Shown here one piece after another: positions 1 to 11,892 of a stretch of 64,000 bases of DNA. Both the position numbers and the translations under genes were made by a program. The DNA lies in NCBI GenBank assembly GCA_032191485.1, contig JAVDOI010000003.1, forward strand, positions 1,364,001 to 1,428,000, read 5' to 3'. This DNA is from Leptoclinus maculatus (lineage: Eukaryota > Chordata > Actinopteri > Perciformes > Stichaeidae). Positions within the stretch are counted from its first letter, which is position 1. Each line of letters opens with the position of its first letter. Below the pieces are notes generated by a model. It had not been told where the DNA came from. It saw only the letters and a list, made by a program, of their open reading frames with translations, and searched no databases.

Positions 1-1390
1 TCTATCTTCAGTATTAATAAATGTGCTTGGAGCCAGGAGCCACAGACCAGGGTGGAAGTCAAAAACCAATAACAGACAGACTAACACATTGTTGGTTTAG
101 GTTTTTCATGGAATTTCATTGCTGTGAAAGATCACTGTTCGTGTTCCTCAGAGAATATGTTTTTCCCAATTACACTCCTTCAGCTTTCCTCTAGTTATGA
201 CTGTTGCTACCGACTTATAAGTCAGAGAGTGAGTAGCTTCTCCTTTTTGCATTTAGCTTGTGTATCCAGGGGATACATATTCATGGTCACCATTTGTGTC
301 TTTCTGCAGTTCCACATTCTTTCTGCAGTTCCACATTAATGGTCCTGAGATGCTGTCAGAAACTCCGCGTCATAACGTTAAACAACATCACACTTGATCA
401 GCTTCCATCCCAGGGACGGATGGTTGTGCCTCACTGGCTTTTAAAGTGGTGACTTTTTCATGCATTGGACAAATCTCTTTTTGCCAAAAGAAAACCATGC
501 GTGTCCTCGGAGTGTGCAGAGTCTACACCGGAAGTGGGTGGGGCTTAAACAGAAGACAGATCGTATTTATGTAAAAAAAAAAAAAAGAATAATTATGCAA
601 AAGAGAGAGCGAGAGAGTGAAAACGGGGTCAATATAATAAGCCAAAAACTGTTTGCTTCTACCCAGTCAGCAACACCTGTTTGAAGTAACCCTCCCTCCT
701 CCCTAACCTGTTGCCTAATTGACAGCGGCACTACTTCCCCAAGTGGTGGGAGGTTTAACAAAATGAAACAATTACAAAATGGCTCTTGACATCATACAGT
801 ATAAATACGAAAGCATTTGTTAATAATAATACCGGGAATTCAAGTTTACATTCAATGCTGGGATTTTTGTGAATACTTTAAACGTTAGCAAGTTGCACCA
901 GCAGTTCATAGACTAATTAGAAGGGTAGCGGCTAATGGTAATTTCGAATCAGTAAAGTCTGGTAAAATGTTTATTGCTGCAATTGACCCTTCTCTCGCCC
1001 CCCCGCTGCTACTCTGTCAAGCTGTCAGAGCTGCCATGGAGCCCACACTGTCACTAAATGCGCTCACTGAAGAAATATCATATTTTGTCAAAATGAAAAA
1101 GTGGTTTCAGAGAGAAGCGGACAGAAGGCTCTACAATATGTGTTGGAAGGATATATCCAGAATGTCAAACTGATTCAGCACTTAAAAACAGGTGAAAAAG
1201 ATAGAAGATAAAGCTACGGATCGTAGTGTAAAAGTGAACCACCACATCATGAGACAGAAGATAGGAACAACACTGTTCTTATAAGCCGGGTAGGTCTTTA
1301 TTCACTGTTAAAAATTATTTAAAAGCAAAAGCAGCATGTGTATATGTTCAGTATACCTTCAGTAGTTAGCGTAGCATAGAAGTGCTAACA
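1..1390. other. No gene recognised
   Basis: I see no coding region with family resemblance here. Open frames are short and uncorrelated. There is a poly-A run near 572-586 and a purine-rich stretch at 600-620. Nothing supports a host exon, and I found no terminal repeats. Confidence 0.5.
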
Positions 1391-1398
1391 CTAGATAT

Positions 1399-2261
1399 TA
1401 GGGGTGTAACTGTTCACAAAATTCTTGGTTCGGTTAAATACGATACAGTGGTGCCACGGTTCGGTACGGCAAGGTTCAAACAGCAAAAAAGCAGAAATAC
1501 CATCATAAAGTATGTTCTTTTTTTACTTTGAACAATGATGGATTCATTTTTGTACAGGAAGCTGCAGCAACTCCTGTTTTGTCTTTAACACATGGACTGC
1601 TGTTGTGCTTCTGTGAAAGAAGGTCACTCTCTGATCTTTGGAGGAGGCCAGAGATCCGCTGCACTGCCGTTGCTTTCTGAGACGGTAGATTAATGACGGC
1701 CTATTTGTGTCGTACAGTCAGCTAGCTTTGTGTAGTCCATGACGTCCGGCCGTCTGTTGTCAGAGGAACAGCGGGTGCTTCGGACATTTGATTCTCTGTT
1801 TGGGCTTTTGTTTTCTTTAACAAAGCAGGAATTATGGTCTGGAGAAATGGGCTTGTGAAGGTGTAGTGTCACAGGGCTCAATAACATTAAGCATGTTCGT
1901 ACAGCCTGGTTTTCCACTCCAGAGTAGGGTCTCATGAATCAGTAGGGAATAGCTACCTAAACGCTGCGGGGTTAGTTTGTAGCTTGTGTGCTGCTGTTGG
2001 TTTTCCTGGTAAGCTAGTTTAGCATAGCGTGCCTCCCAGAACACACGTCCTCACCAGAGTACAATGTTTTTGTCAGACAGCACGTTATCTGTTACGTCGG
2101 GTGGTTTGCCTTGTTGAGCGCATTATATTTCCCACAATTTAAACTTTAGCATTTTCCAAATGCGATAGTATTATTTAAACTTATTGTTCGGTTCGTAATG
2201 CGTACCGAACCATGAGCCTCGTACCAAACGGTTCAAAATGAATACGTGTATTACACACCTA
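1399..2261. mobile_element. Non-autonomous hAT DNA transposon
   Basis: The 863-bp segment starts TAGGGGTGTAAC and ends with the imperfect inverse GTGTATTACACACCTA. Both ends carry GGTTCGGT-type subterminal sequence, common in fish hAT elements. It is flanked by CTAGATAT (1391-1398) and CTAGATAA (2262-2269), an 8-bp target duplication with one mismatch; 8 bp is the hAT signature. There is no transposase ORF, so it would need a transposase in trans. The interior is unlike any family I can name. Confidence 0.75.
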
Positions 2262-2269
2262 CTAGATAA

Positions 2270-2636
2270 TGATGTGCTAACGTAGTCTGCTAATGTTGGT
2301 AGTAATGTTTTAGAAACGCATATCTCCTTCCAACCTCTACTGGTAGCAAGTATCAGTATTACACAACGTTTGACCATCAGTACTTTGAAATCCACAAAAC
2401 CAGTCTGAAAATGAAGAAATTCTGAAACCATTGCAGGAAAGTCTACGGAACCCAGCCAGTTAGTTGTAGGACCCTGGGCGGAGCTGGTCGATGCTACACT
2501 TTGATCGGCCAGCCTGCATTCGAGGGGCAGGTCTTGGCAGATGGTCAAATAGCAGTCAAACCTATCAGCCTGTGGAGAATTAGTCAGGTAACATAGACTT
2601 ATTGTATTAATCAACCATCAAAAATGAGCAGATAAT
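2270..2636. other. No feature recognised
   Basis: This is spacer between the hAT element and the outer terminal repeat of the large nest. A 147-codon minus-strand frame crosses it and the hAT end, but it matches no family I know. Confidence 0.4.
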
Positions 2637-3258
2637 GGCCCTGTCACACTATTGCGTATCGTACTAGCGTATGCGAGCGTATGAAAAATATCACTCATAC
2701 GCCGGTATACGGTGACATACGCTAGGGGTACGTTAGGCATAGGTTGCAGGGTCGGAAACTAACGCTAGTCCGCTAGCCCAAGGCGAGTGGATTTTTGGAG
2801 GGACTACCTAAATTATCATACTCACTAGTCCTCATGGCGAGTGAAATTTGAGAGGCTTTATTCGTTATTTATGTGCGGAAAAAAACTTTACCGATAAGTA
2901 AATGTAACTGTGACGAAGGACGACCTCTATTTACGGGTTTCGGAGAAACAGCCGAGCAGGAACCGCACTACGCCCCTTGCGGAAGAGGACGGCAGTCAGC
3001 TGCTCGCGGACTAATATCACCGGTATTAAGTTGGTGAAAAGGCTCTGACGAGAGTAGTGGTGCGGAATGACGGCAGTGTCCGTAAATAGATTAGAATGTT
3101 TATGTGGATGTTCGGAGTTCACCTTTCAAGACTGTGTGCGTGTAAACAACCAGTAAGTAAACGTAAAGTTTGGTGTTAGTCTAATTTCATCATAAGGGTT
3201 ATATTGTGTCATTTGCACGGCAATCTAGTCTGATATTTAGCCGCTCGTTCGTTGTTTG

Positions 3259-4073
3259 TGTTGGGGCAAAGTATAAACAGGAGCCACTAACGCTGAACTG
3301 GTTTGTTGACTAGTTACTGCGCATGTGCGCCAAAAATAAGTTCGCTGAATTCAGGTTTCAAAATAAAACATGTATTTAATAACAAATGCAATCTGAATTA
3401 ACTATCGATAGTAAAATGCTCTCGAGAACAGCTTTCACACACACTCCAAACAGGAAGCTTGTTACCTGAAGGACGAAATGTGATGAAGAGACTGAAATAA
3501 ACATTTGAATCTCCTTTCATAGTCCGTAAAATATCTGTCTCAAATACTATTGGCCTAAATCCAGCTGACTCCTCCTAGCCTTAGTCAGCTGACTCCCTCG
3601 TCGTCTCCTATTGGTCTCCGTCTGTAGCTCCTCCTTCTTGGGGTCCCTCTTGGGTCCTCGCTCTAATCTTGGTGTCCTCTGTTAAAGCCCGACTTAAAAT
3701 CCTGTCTATCCCTATCGACTATTCTTACAGATTAATACATTTATTAATAATACATCCAATAATTGTCTCTTATGGTTCAACACTCCTATAGTAAACATAT
3801 TGTAAACACACGCTACACTAGATAAGTATTCTGGTACTTCCTGATACTTTGACACTTTTTACAAGCATATGTGCGGCATTTCCACGATGCTTCCTAAACT
3901 CATACTAAACATATTACATCTCATAGATAAATATATTGCTACACTTTAACCCATCGTAACATTCTTATTATTTTGACACTTCTATTCACCATAAGAGGTG
4001 CTAATCATCATACTAAACTAATTCCAATACTAAAATCCCACTAATTCTATACTTAATACTGAAATCCTCCACA
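3259..4073 (-). repeat. 3' LTR (minus-strand sense)
   Basis: This repeat is the same length as the copy at 6644-7458, and I noticed no mismatch when reading the two side by side. The purine tract at 4074-4084 abuts its inner edge. Confidence 0.85.
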
Positions 4074-6643
4074 AATCCCCCCTAACACACTCTTCAGAGT
4101 GTGTTACCTTTATGGTCTAAGAGTGAGTTTCCCCAATTAAACAGTCAATCATCAGTCGTTAAAATTCATCCTCATCATCTATACCTAACCAATTTCCCTA
4201 CATCTTTGTCTCACTAAGCACAGTATCAATTAACCCCTGTAAAAGTCTACGAATACAACGGCATCAACAGAGGACAAGGACTGTAGCTGATGTGAGCGGC
4301 TCTTGTCGTGATGCTGGTTGGTCCAGGTAGAGGACATCTTCAGGATTCATCCTGTACAATGAGGAATAGAAAGAAGATTTCTGAGAAGCTTGTCTGCTCA
4401 CCTAACAAAAATGATATTTCCTAATTCAATGTATCTTTAAATCCCAATTTTACCCTATAAAACAAAAAATCCCAAAACGAACTGACAAAACAATATACAG
4501 TCAATTTTCCAAAATTTCAATATCTCACCGGATGTTTTCAGAAGTCCATCTGGACTCAATCAGGTCCTCCAGAATCCCAGTGAAGATGATCAGGAACTGG
4601 TAATACAATAGGAGACTGCTTTCTCCCATCAGCAGCTGCCTCTATGTTCATCACCTGTGAAAATAAAACTTAAAACATGTTAGTTAACGTCTTTGTATCT
4701 TATTGGTCAGCACCAAACAATCGAAAGTCTAAATGTTAAAACTAAAATTAATGAAAATGGTGAACTAAAATTAAAATAAAAAATTACAAATGTCGGATCA
4801 AAATCAAAATCAACTATTTCAGTTAAAACACTGAATCAAAATAAACAACTGTAGGACACCAATTGAATTAAAACTGGAGGTTAAAATATTGGATCAAACT
4901 AAACTTACTAAACTAAAGTTGAACTGTTGAATTGAAACTAAAATGAATAATTTAAGTTACAATTAATATTACCAATGGCTATTAAAATACTGAATCAAAA
5001 CTATGAGCAACAATCTAAGTAAATGCAAATTAAAATATAGAGTCCAAAACAATGATATCACAAGTTTATCACCAAAAACTCACCTTATTGTAATTTATCT
5101 ATCAATCTACTAGATGACTAAGTATTTGGTAGTCCTAAAGTAATTACTCCTTCAAATAATAGGTGGTGAAACGTTCTGTAGTTCTATAATTATTTCACCT
5201 CTAGGTTTTCTGGGTAGTGGAGTTTACTGTAATTATCATGCAATTACACCTCCAAACCGCTAGATGTCGAAGTTATCTTCTTCTTCTATGGTGTTTTCCT
5301 CAAAAAACTGGCGCGAAAACGAACAAAGAAGCTAATGCTATTAGCGGCTATTGTTATTAGCTTGAGCTACACGGTCAAAACGTATCTTCAGCACACACAA
5401 AGCACCGTAGTCTCAACTCTTACAATATGCCACATTCACACACCTTCTCAAACTAGTCCTGGCCGTGGCTTCTCACCACCATACCGGATATTATAATCAA
5501 TAGTCTCCTCTTTCACGATCTAAGGTAGCACCAGAACTGCAATCAGTCTCCAGCTTACCATATCATTCACACAACACAATGCAACGACTAAATACACAGT
5601 TTAATGTATTATTTCCCCTTTAGGTTTTATCATAACGTAGCAGCCAGTCTCTTCGATTTAAGTAGTTTAACGCCTGTTCACTAGACCCAAAAAACGAGCA
5701 AAACAGTTCGCAGTTCGCCTAGCTCAACACTAGACCCACGAAGTCTTAACTACGCCTTCCAGTTCGCCATAGCTTACAAACACTCTGCTACTCTTCTAAG
5801 AGCTCAACCCCACGTTAGCCACCCCTAATTGTCTAAGATACACAGTTAGTACCATGCACTATTTCCCATCATTACAATTAACTTAACGTAGCGGCCAGCC
5901 TCTGCAGTAGTCTAAACGTATGTTCACCGGACCCGAACCTCATGCACGTCCATGCGGATAATTCAGTATCGCCCAATTACACACCCTGTTCAACCCGAGA
6001 TCTTGGCCCCACAAATCTATAATTTATTCCCTCCCGCACTAGAGTCATCAGTTCTTTAAGCCTAAACCTGCCCAGCAAATCACGAGGGGACCGTCGCCTT
6101 AACCTCATGTACCTCTGAAACACAAATTTAGTCTGCCTGAAGAACCAAAGCCCAGAACTTCGACCGCTCTCACGCTTCTTTCTAGCTGCTTAGTTCCAAT
6201 AGCTAATACTATAGCGTGATCAATGCTACTACATATAATTCAACATCCCCCTCTCTCGGGGTTACCTGCAAATCAGGCCTCACCGGTAGGATTTCACAAC
6301 AAAGAACAACGTGTAATCAAAGCACACATATGTTCCTAATTCAGCTTGCAGATGCTATTCATACAGAGTTACAACCACTTTAAAGTTAAATCAATACAGT
6401 TACCAGTTGTCTGCGGTCTCCTCCTCTGTCCAGCTTCCAGTAACATAAATCATGCAGACACTTTCGCCTAAGGTTTCCTATAGTCTACCTAAACAGATTT
6501 TTATTAAAACGGCTCTGCTCACCTTATGTTTGTGAGATCTCCGAAAGTGTCTACCCATCTCACGTCATGTCAGCCTTCTCAGAGTCGAATATTCAAAGCC
6601 CCTAATGTCCCTTTGTCCCTTTGTCCCTTCGTGGTCGCCAAAT

Positions 6644-7458
6644 TGTTGGGGCAAAGTATAAACAGGAGCCACTAACGCTGAACTGGTTTGTTGACTAGTT
6701 ACTGCGCATGTGCGCCAAAAATAAGTTCGCTGAATTCAGGTTTCAAAATAAAACATGTATTTAATAACAAATGCAATCTGAATTAACTATCGATAGTAAA
6801 ATGCTCTCGAGAACAGCTTTCACACACACTCCAAACAGGAAGCTTGTTACCTGAAGGACGAAATGTGATGAAGAGACTGAAATAAACATTTGAATCTCCT
6901 TTCATAGTCCGTAAAATATCTGTCTCAAATACTATTGGCCTAAATCCAGCTGACTCCTCCTAGCCTTAGTCAGCTGACTCCCTCGTCGTCTCCTATTGGT
7001 CTCCGTCTGTAGCTCCTCCTTCTTGGGGTCCCTCTTGGGTCCTCGCTCTAATCTTGGTGTCCTCTGTTAAAGCCCGACTTAAAATCCTGTCTATCCCTAT
7101 CGACTATTCTTACAGATTAATACATTTATTAATAATACATCCAATAATTGTCTCTTATGGTTCAACACTCCTATAGTAAACATATTGTAAACACACGCTA
7201 CACTAGATAAGTATTCTGGTACTTCCTGATACTTTGACACTTTTTACAAGCATATGTGCGGCATTTCCACGATGCTTCCTAAACTCATACTAAACATATT
7301 ACATCTCATAGATAAATATATTGCTACACTTTAACCCATCGTAACATTCTTATTATTTTGACACTTCTATTCACCATAAGAGGTGCTAATCATCATACTA
7401 AACTAATTCCAATACTAAAATCCCACTAATTCTATACTTAATACTGAAATCCTCCACA
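6644..7458 (-). repeat. 5' LTR (minus-strand sense)
   Basis: This is the partner of the LTR at 3259-4073. The primer-binding-like sequence begins directly inside it, at 6643 and downward. Confidence 0.85.
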
Positions 7459-8375
7459 TTTGCTAAGTGCCGACTGTAGGAGTCCCAGACATGTTTATCG
7501 CTGCCTGTATTCTGTCCCTGTATGTCCTAATTTGGAACCAATGCTGTATAGAGGTTTTTACTAGTTATCATTTCATGTATATCTGTTTCAGAACCACACA
7601 CTTGCTTGTTTGACTACTGTCAATAAACCTCTCAAAGGAACATCTTGTCTGGAGTGCATTCTGATAGATGCCCCCTGGTGGCCACAACTTGTAATGAACC
7701 AGTACAATTATACAGTCCTTCCCAATCACTTTAACAGTAACATTCCACTATTCCCCAAATTGTTGAGGATATTAGACTATTTTGTTTTGATTATAATTTT
7801 TTGTTTACGCAATGCGAAAGGCACTATATTCATCGATCAGGCCGGGCCTCTCTTTCAGTTTCACCAGCGGCCCGCCAAGATTCGTCCGCGGAAGAAATAT
7901 AGATCGTGAAGCTCTTATCACTGCAGCACATGAACTAACACCTAATATCTTTTTGTGATCTAACAAAAATACTTCATCTAAAATTAGAACAAATGCCTGC
8001 TTTATTCATAGACTGCGTATTGTTTTTGGCACAGAGCGTTCACTGCTTAAACTGCCGTGGTGACATGCTGTTACTCCCCACGGCGTAATATAGCTACATT
8101 TTTAGCCGGTACGTTCCATAGCGGAATTCCTCAACTTGGCAATTTGAACTGCTGTACAATATTTATATTTTACGATTTTAAGATGCCGTATTCCAATAAT
8201 TCGGTTTCAGTTTCGAGGCGGACAGGTTTCGCAACGGGGTGCGACATTGCTAAAACACGGGCACATCGGACAAAACGCGTCGTTGTGTTGTTAAGGTACC
8301 ACCCCTGTATGATGGTGCTGCTGCTGGACACCATCCATTTGAGAATTTGACCCCTCCGACTCTATTCATCTCTGG

Positions 8376-8528
8376 ATGAATTCAGGTCAACGGGCAAGGA
8401 GGCCAGAGTACTTAGACGAAGATCAAGAGGATAGTGTAGATCCTGCACAGTTTCATTCTCAAGAAGACTGGCAGCAAATGGAGGCAGACATAAATGCTGA
8501 ACTTGATGTACCCATGCTAGCTGAATGA
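8376..8528 (+). CDS. Small acidic ORF (50 aa), function unknown
   Basis: An ATG at 8376 opens a 50-residue frame ending at a TGA at 8526-8528. The product is rich in Glu, Asp and Gln, with a basic start (QRARRP) and an acidic body (YLDEDQEDSVD). It lies in the right arm of the hAT-like element, about 115 bp before AATAAA. It could be the last exon of that element's lost transposase or of a captured gene. I recognise no family, and coding status is uncertain. Confidence 0.3.
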   Translation: MNSGQRARRPEYLDEDQEDSVDPAQFHSQEDWQQMEADINAELDVPMLAE

Positions 8529-9159
8529 ACATTATAGCCTACCAGACCCTTGACGTTGTTCTTCTGCTTCCTGTGTAATTATAATATCACAACATCATGA
8601 TGTAACATGCATCAATCTTTGTACAGCCATAATGTTACAAACAATAAAACTCTTGATTAGTACCTTGCATCTCTGCAGTTTCACTGTTAGATAATTGCCT
8701 TGGGAGAGTCTTCCTCCACACACACATCCCTACACCCCGTGATTGGTACATTCCCCAAAGCTTCATGAAGGACTTGTAAAGATTGCTCAGGACTAGTAGT
8801 TTTATGAACCTACTAGTCCTTGGGACTAGTACTGATTTTGAGTTAGTTTCATACCCTGGGTTGTATACATTTCAAGCACGGTCGCATACGGTGGCATACC
8901 GCGAGGCAGAAAAGTTTTTTTAAGCATCCTTAAAAATGTTGTGCGTGTGCGGACGTATGGTTTATACGCTAAGCATACGCTCGGCATACGCTGAATACGC
9001 GAGAGTTACGTCAGAGGTACGTTACTCATAGGTGGAGTACGCTGGTCATACGCTGACATACGCTGGCATGAAGGTGTACCGTACAGCTAGCGTATTGATA
9101 GCTCATGAGTCACGTACTTCTAACGTATGCCTGACGAATGAGTAACGTATTTAACTTCA

Positions 9160-9308
9160 AATTAACTAGCTTAGGGCCCCGCCTCTGCTGGCGGTTGGGG
9201 TCGGTGTTTGGAGCTTGGGGAATGGTGGTGGAGATTTAGCCTGGATGAAGCGGTTTGGGGAAAGGCTAGGTTGAGGGTCCACTGCGGCTCCCGGGCCTTG
9301 CAGACCCC
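9160..9308 (-). repeat. B2 split direct repeat
   Basis: The segment from ATTAACTAGCTTAGGGCC to TTGCAGACCCC matches B1 (9517-9624 plus 17970-18011) with a few substitutions. It is intact, so it shows the target sequence of the CACTG element before insertion. Confidence 0.8.
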
Positions 9309-9399
9309 CGGTGTCCATATGGGATGGGAGGATGGTGACTATGAGGGAAGATAACCTTAAGTTTAAATGGTTTAACAGAGGGAGGGAGGGTGGGATGCG

Positions 9400-9516
9400 G
9401 AAGCGTGAGCAAGTCGAGGTGTAGAGTTGGTGGGTATATAAAGGAGTGTGGCCGGAAGTGGGGGAGTGGCTGAGGTGTGGCCCTGCTCCTGAAATTCAGC
9501 TAAGTTTTAGCTTCCA
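9400..9516 (-). repeat. A2 split direct repeat
   Basis: This matches A1 at 22535-22652 over about 117 bp, from GAAGCGTGAGCAAG to AGCTTCCAA, with few substitutions. It contains the same TATATAAAGG (plus) / CCTTTATATA (minus) motif. Confidence 0.8.
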
Positions 9517-9817
9517 ATTAACTAGCTTAGGGCCCCGCCTCCACTGGCGGTTGGGGTCGGTGTTTGGAGCTTGGGGAATGGTGGTGGAGATTTAGCCTGG
9601 ATGAAGTGGTTTGGGGAAAGGCTACACTGTAAGAAAAGTCAGTGAATTTTACAGTGAAAAACTGTTAAATCACAACAGTAAGAGACTTACGTTATATTCA
9701 GTTTATCTGACAGTGAAACACCGTAAATATATATATCAGCCGAAACAATAATTTGTGCATGTATTTCTTGTAAAATATACATTTTGTCACTGTTAAATGT
9801 ACTAAACATTGTACAGG

Positions 9818-10438
9818 TAACGGAAATACACCGTAATATGAACAAAAATCCATACCGTGATTTTTGCATTCATTACTTTTAAAAAATACATTTGGTTACT
9901 GTTAAATGTACGGACCATTGCGCTGCCAATGGAGGTAAAACGCACCTTGCTTGTGCATGGAGGAGAGCGAGGCAAGGACGATAACAACAACAACAACAAC
10001 ATTGGGGGGAAATTGCACCAGTGCCCGGTGTGCAGTGAGCTGTTCCCGACTCGCTATCAACTTCTGAAACATCAGAAACTGACTCAGCACAAACTAAAAA
10101 CTATTTTAAAGTGGTTTTAATAATAAATTGTTGGATACATATCTTCTATATACATATTATTGTGTTTGTGTCTATAGTTGGGACTCCTAAAATCTAGACC
10201 TCTGTCATGTAATGTGATAAAAATGTTGATATGTACTACTTTGGGGGGGGGGTCTGGAAAAGTAGTACTCTTTGTACTACTGTGAAAATGTTGATAACTT
10301 TGGATGACCCCTAACGGAAATACACCGTAATACTAACAAAAATCAATACCGTGATTTTTGCATTCATTACTTTTAAAAAATACATTTGGTTACTGTTAAA
10401 TGTACGGACCACTGCGCTGCCAATGGAGGTATAACGCA
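9818..10438. repeat. 126-bp direct duplication (9818-9944 and 10312-10438)
   Basis: The two copies differ at only a few positions and both end at the GCGCTGCCAATGGAGGT motif. Weaker relatives occur at about 9720-9817 and at 11545-11740. This makes a family of roughly 100-125-bp subterminal units. Confidence 0.75.
9929..10120 (+). CDS. C2H2 zinc-finger mini-protein in the CACTG element
   Basis: An ATG at 9929 opens 63 codons ending at TAA (10118-10120). Residues 1-18 are basic, then come a run of Asn (from AAC repeats) and one C2H2 finger, CPVCSELFPTRYQLLKHQKL, followed by TQH. The spacing is C-x2-C-x12-H-x5-H. The tail is lysine-rich. The start lies inside a 126-bp block that is repeated at 10312-10438. 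It may be the DNA-binding first exon or accessory ORF of the transposon. No splice partner is evident, and a chance match cannot be excluded, but the finger is well formed. Confidence 0.45.
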   Translation: MEVKRTLLVHGGERGKDDNNNNNNIGGKLHQCPVCSELFPTRYQLLKHQKLTQHKLKTILKWF

Positions 10439-10440
10439 TT

Positions 10441-10980
10441 ATACATTCAACAGCGTTGAAAATCATTGAATCAACCTCAAGGAGGTTCTGGCAAACCATC
10501 CGACGGCTCAGGAAGGGAAAGCAGGGCCTACCCCAGGCGGTTCTCAGCAGGGGGGGGGGGCTGCTGACCCAGACGGGGGACATCGTCGGGCGGTGGAAAG
10601 AGCACTTTAAGGAACTCCTAAACCCGACCAACATCTCCCCTGGAGAGGAGGCAGCGCCTGAAGACCTGGTTGAGGCCGCTAAGGTAGTCAAAAAGCTCCA
10701 TGGTGGCAAGGCGCCGGGGGTGGATGAGATCCGCCCTGAGATGCTGAAGGCGCTGGACACTGTTGGGCTGTCTTGGCTGACACGCCTCTTCAATGTCGCA
10801 TGGGGGTCGGGATCAGTGCCCATTGACTGGCAGACCAGGGTGGTGGTTCCCATTTTCCTCTCGCAAGACTACTGGAGGGGTCCTGGGAGTTTGCCCAACC
10901 AGTCTACATGTGCTTTGTGGACTTGGAGAAGGCTTTCGACCCCTCTGGGGTTTTTGTGGGGGGTGCTGGAGGAGTATGGG
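10441..10980 (+). pseudogene. Internally deleted LINE reverse transcriptase fragment
   Basis: A frame from about 10456 contains GRWKEHFKELLNPTN, GGKAPGVDEIRPEML and DWQTRVVVPIF, the usual linker and RT domain 0-1 of a fish non-LTR LINE. After about 10860 the reading frame is lost. Another frame then gives YMCFVDLEKAFD, the RT block with the first catalytic Asp, so the intervening several hundred bases are deleted. The clade is uncertain. Confidence 0.65.
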
Positions 10981-11205
10981 CTGCCGTGGCTCAATGGGTA
11001 GAGAGGGTTGTCCGGTAACTGCAAGGTCGGCGGTTCGATCCTTGGCTGCTACATGTCCTATGCCGAAGTGTCCCTGAGCAAGACACTGAGGGCTTAGGTT
11101 AGGGCATGTAGGTTTGGGGGTCTCTGGATTTTTTCCATATGGAACTATACATTCTGCCATTTCTCCTTGACTCTTCCCGCTTTGAGTCACTCAGCAGTGA
11201 TTGTC
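10981..11205 (+). mobile_element. tRNA-derived SINE
   Basis: The head carries an A-box-like TGGCTCAATGGGTAGAG and a B box GGTTCGATCC about 45 bp later, the internal RNA polymerase III promoter. The body includes GAAGTGTCCCTGAGCAAGAC, which is widespread in teleost SINEs. It abuts the LINE fragment directly. The 3' end is approximate. Confidence 0.7.
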
Positions 11206-11544
11206 AGAGCTACCTGCACCACAAACAAACAGTCGGTTTGGACACCTGCATTTACTTTGACAGTCTTTTATGTTACTAACACTGAAGCACATTAAAAAAA
11301 CATTCGTTTTTCTGTCGATCGTTACGGGCTTACATTTATGATTGTATTCGGAGCTAAACTCAAAACATTTGAGGCTTAAGACCTGGCAAAATGATCTTGC
11401 TACGCCACTGGTACACGCAGGAAATACTGTCTAACTCGTGCACGCAATGTCTGATGGTCACAGAAATGTATGGCCGTGTCAACTAGAGTCCTGCTAGTAC
11501 CCTCGACGTGCGTGAAGGTGTGAGGGCTTGATCAATGCTGCTTG

Positions 11545-11740
11545 CATTCATTATTTGTAAAAAAAATACATTTTGTCAAGGTTAAATACACTAACCATTG
11601 TGCTGTTAATGGAAATACACTATAATATATAAAAGCTAACACTGCAGTTTTTGCAGGTACTATTAGTAAAAAGAAATACATTTTGTCACGGTTAAATGTA
11701 TGAACCACTGTGTTAATAATGGAAAGCCAACACTGTCATT
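11545..11740. repeat. Two diverged tandem subterminal units
   Basis: Two units of about 100 bp share GNNAAAANAAATACATTTTGTCA, GGTTAAAT and ACCANTGTG motifs with the 9818 and 10312 copies. They are older and more diverged. Confidence 0.5.
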
Positions 11741-11746
11741 TTTGAG

Positions 11747-11771
11747 ATGAGAGAGAGAGAGAGAGAGAGAC
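11747..11771. repeat. (GA)n microsatellite
   Basis: A short uninterrupted GA tract lies about 120 bp upstream of the first candidate transposase exon. Confidence 0.8.
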
Positions 11772-11892
11772 GGCGGCGATCAGACCTACACAGTAATTTT
11801 TAAAAAAGCAACGGTCCGAGGCTGAACTTTTGAACTAATTTCAGCGCCTTTTCTCCGCCCTCAGCACTGCGCTGCTCTTCTGTGGAGATTAA

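Larger units (their letters stand above)
3259..7458 (-). mobile_element. Non-coding LTR retrotransposon (LARD/TRIM-like)
   Basis: Two 815-bp direct repeats (3259-4073 and 6644-7458) begin TG and end CA and are flanked by TTTG at 3255-3258 and 7459-7462. On the minus strand, a TGG-starting primer-binding-like sequence (TTTGGCGACCACGAAGG) follows the first LTR at once, and a purine tract (AGGGGGGATT) precedes the second. This fixes the element's direction. The 2.57-kb interior has no frame of 60 codons or more, so gag and pol are absent. It must have been mobilised by a related autonomous element. The insertion lies inside the hAT-like element. Confidence 0.85.
2747..8858. mobile_element. hAT-like element with 5-bp target duplication, split by an LTR element
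   Basis: The left end is CAGGGTCGGAAACTAAC and the right end, read inward, is CAGGGTATGAAACTAAC. Both are followed by CTAGTCC/CCAAGG subterminal matches. The flanks carry GGTTG at 2742-2746 and 8859-8863. CAGGGTNNGAAANTAAC termini are known from hAT groups whose target duplications are shorter than 8 bp. Without the LTR element the unit is about 1.9 kb. No transposase domain is recognisable, but a small ORF and an AATAAA signal (about 8644) lie near its right end. Confidence 0.6.

Noticed and set aside
11003..11050. Possible tRNA gene
   Set aside because: The A and B boxes belong to a SINE head. No cloverleaf with an anticodon stem can be drawn with confidence.
10311..11190. Minus-strand frames of 125 and 180 codons
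   Set aside because: They are antisense to the LINE fragment and SINE and have no recognisable domain.
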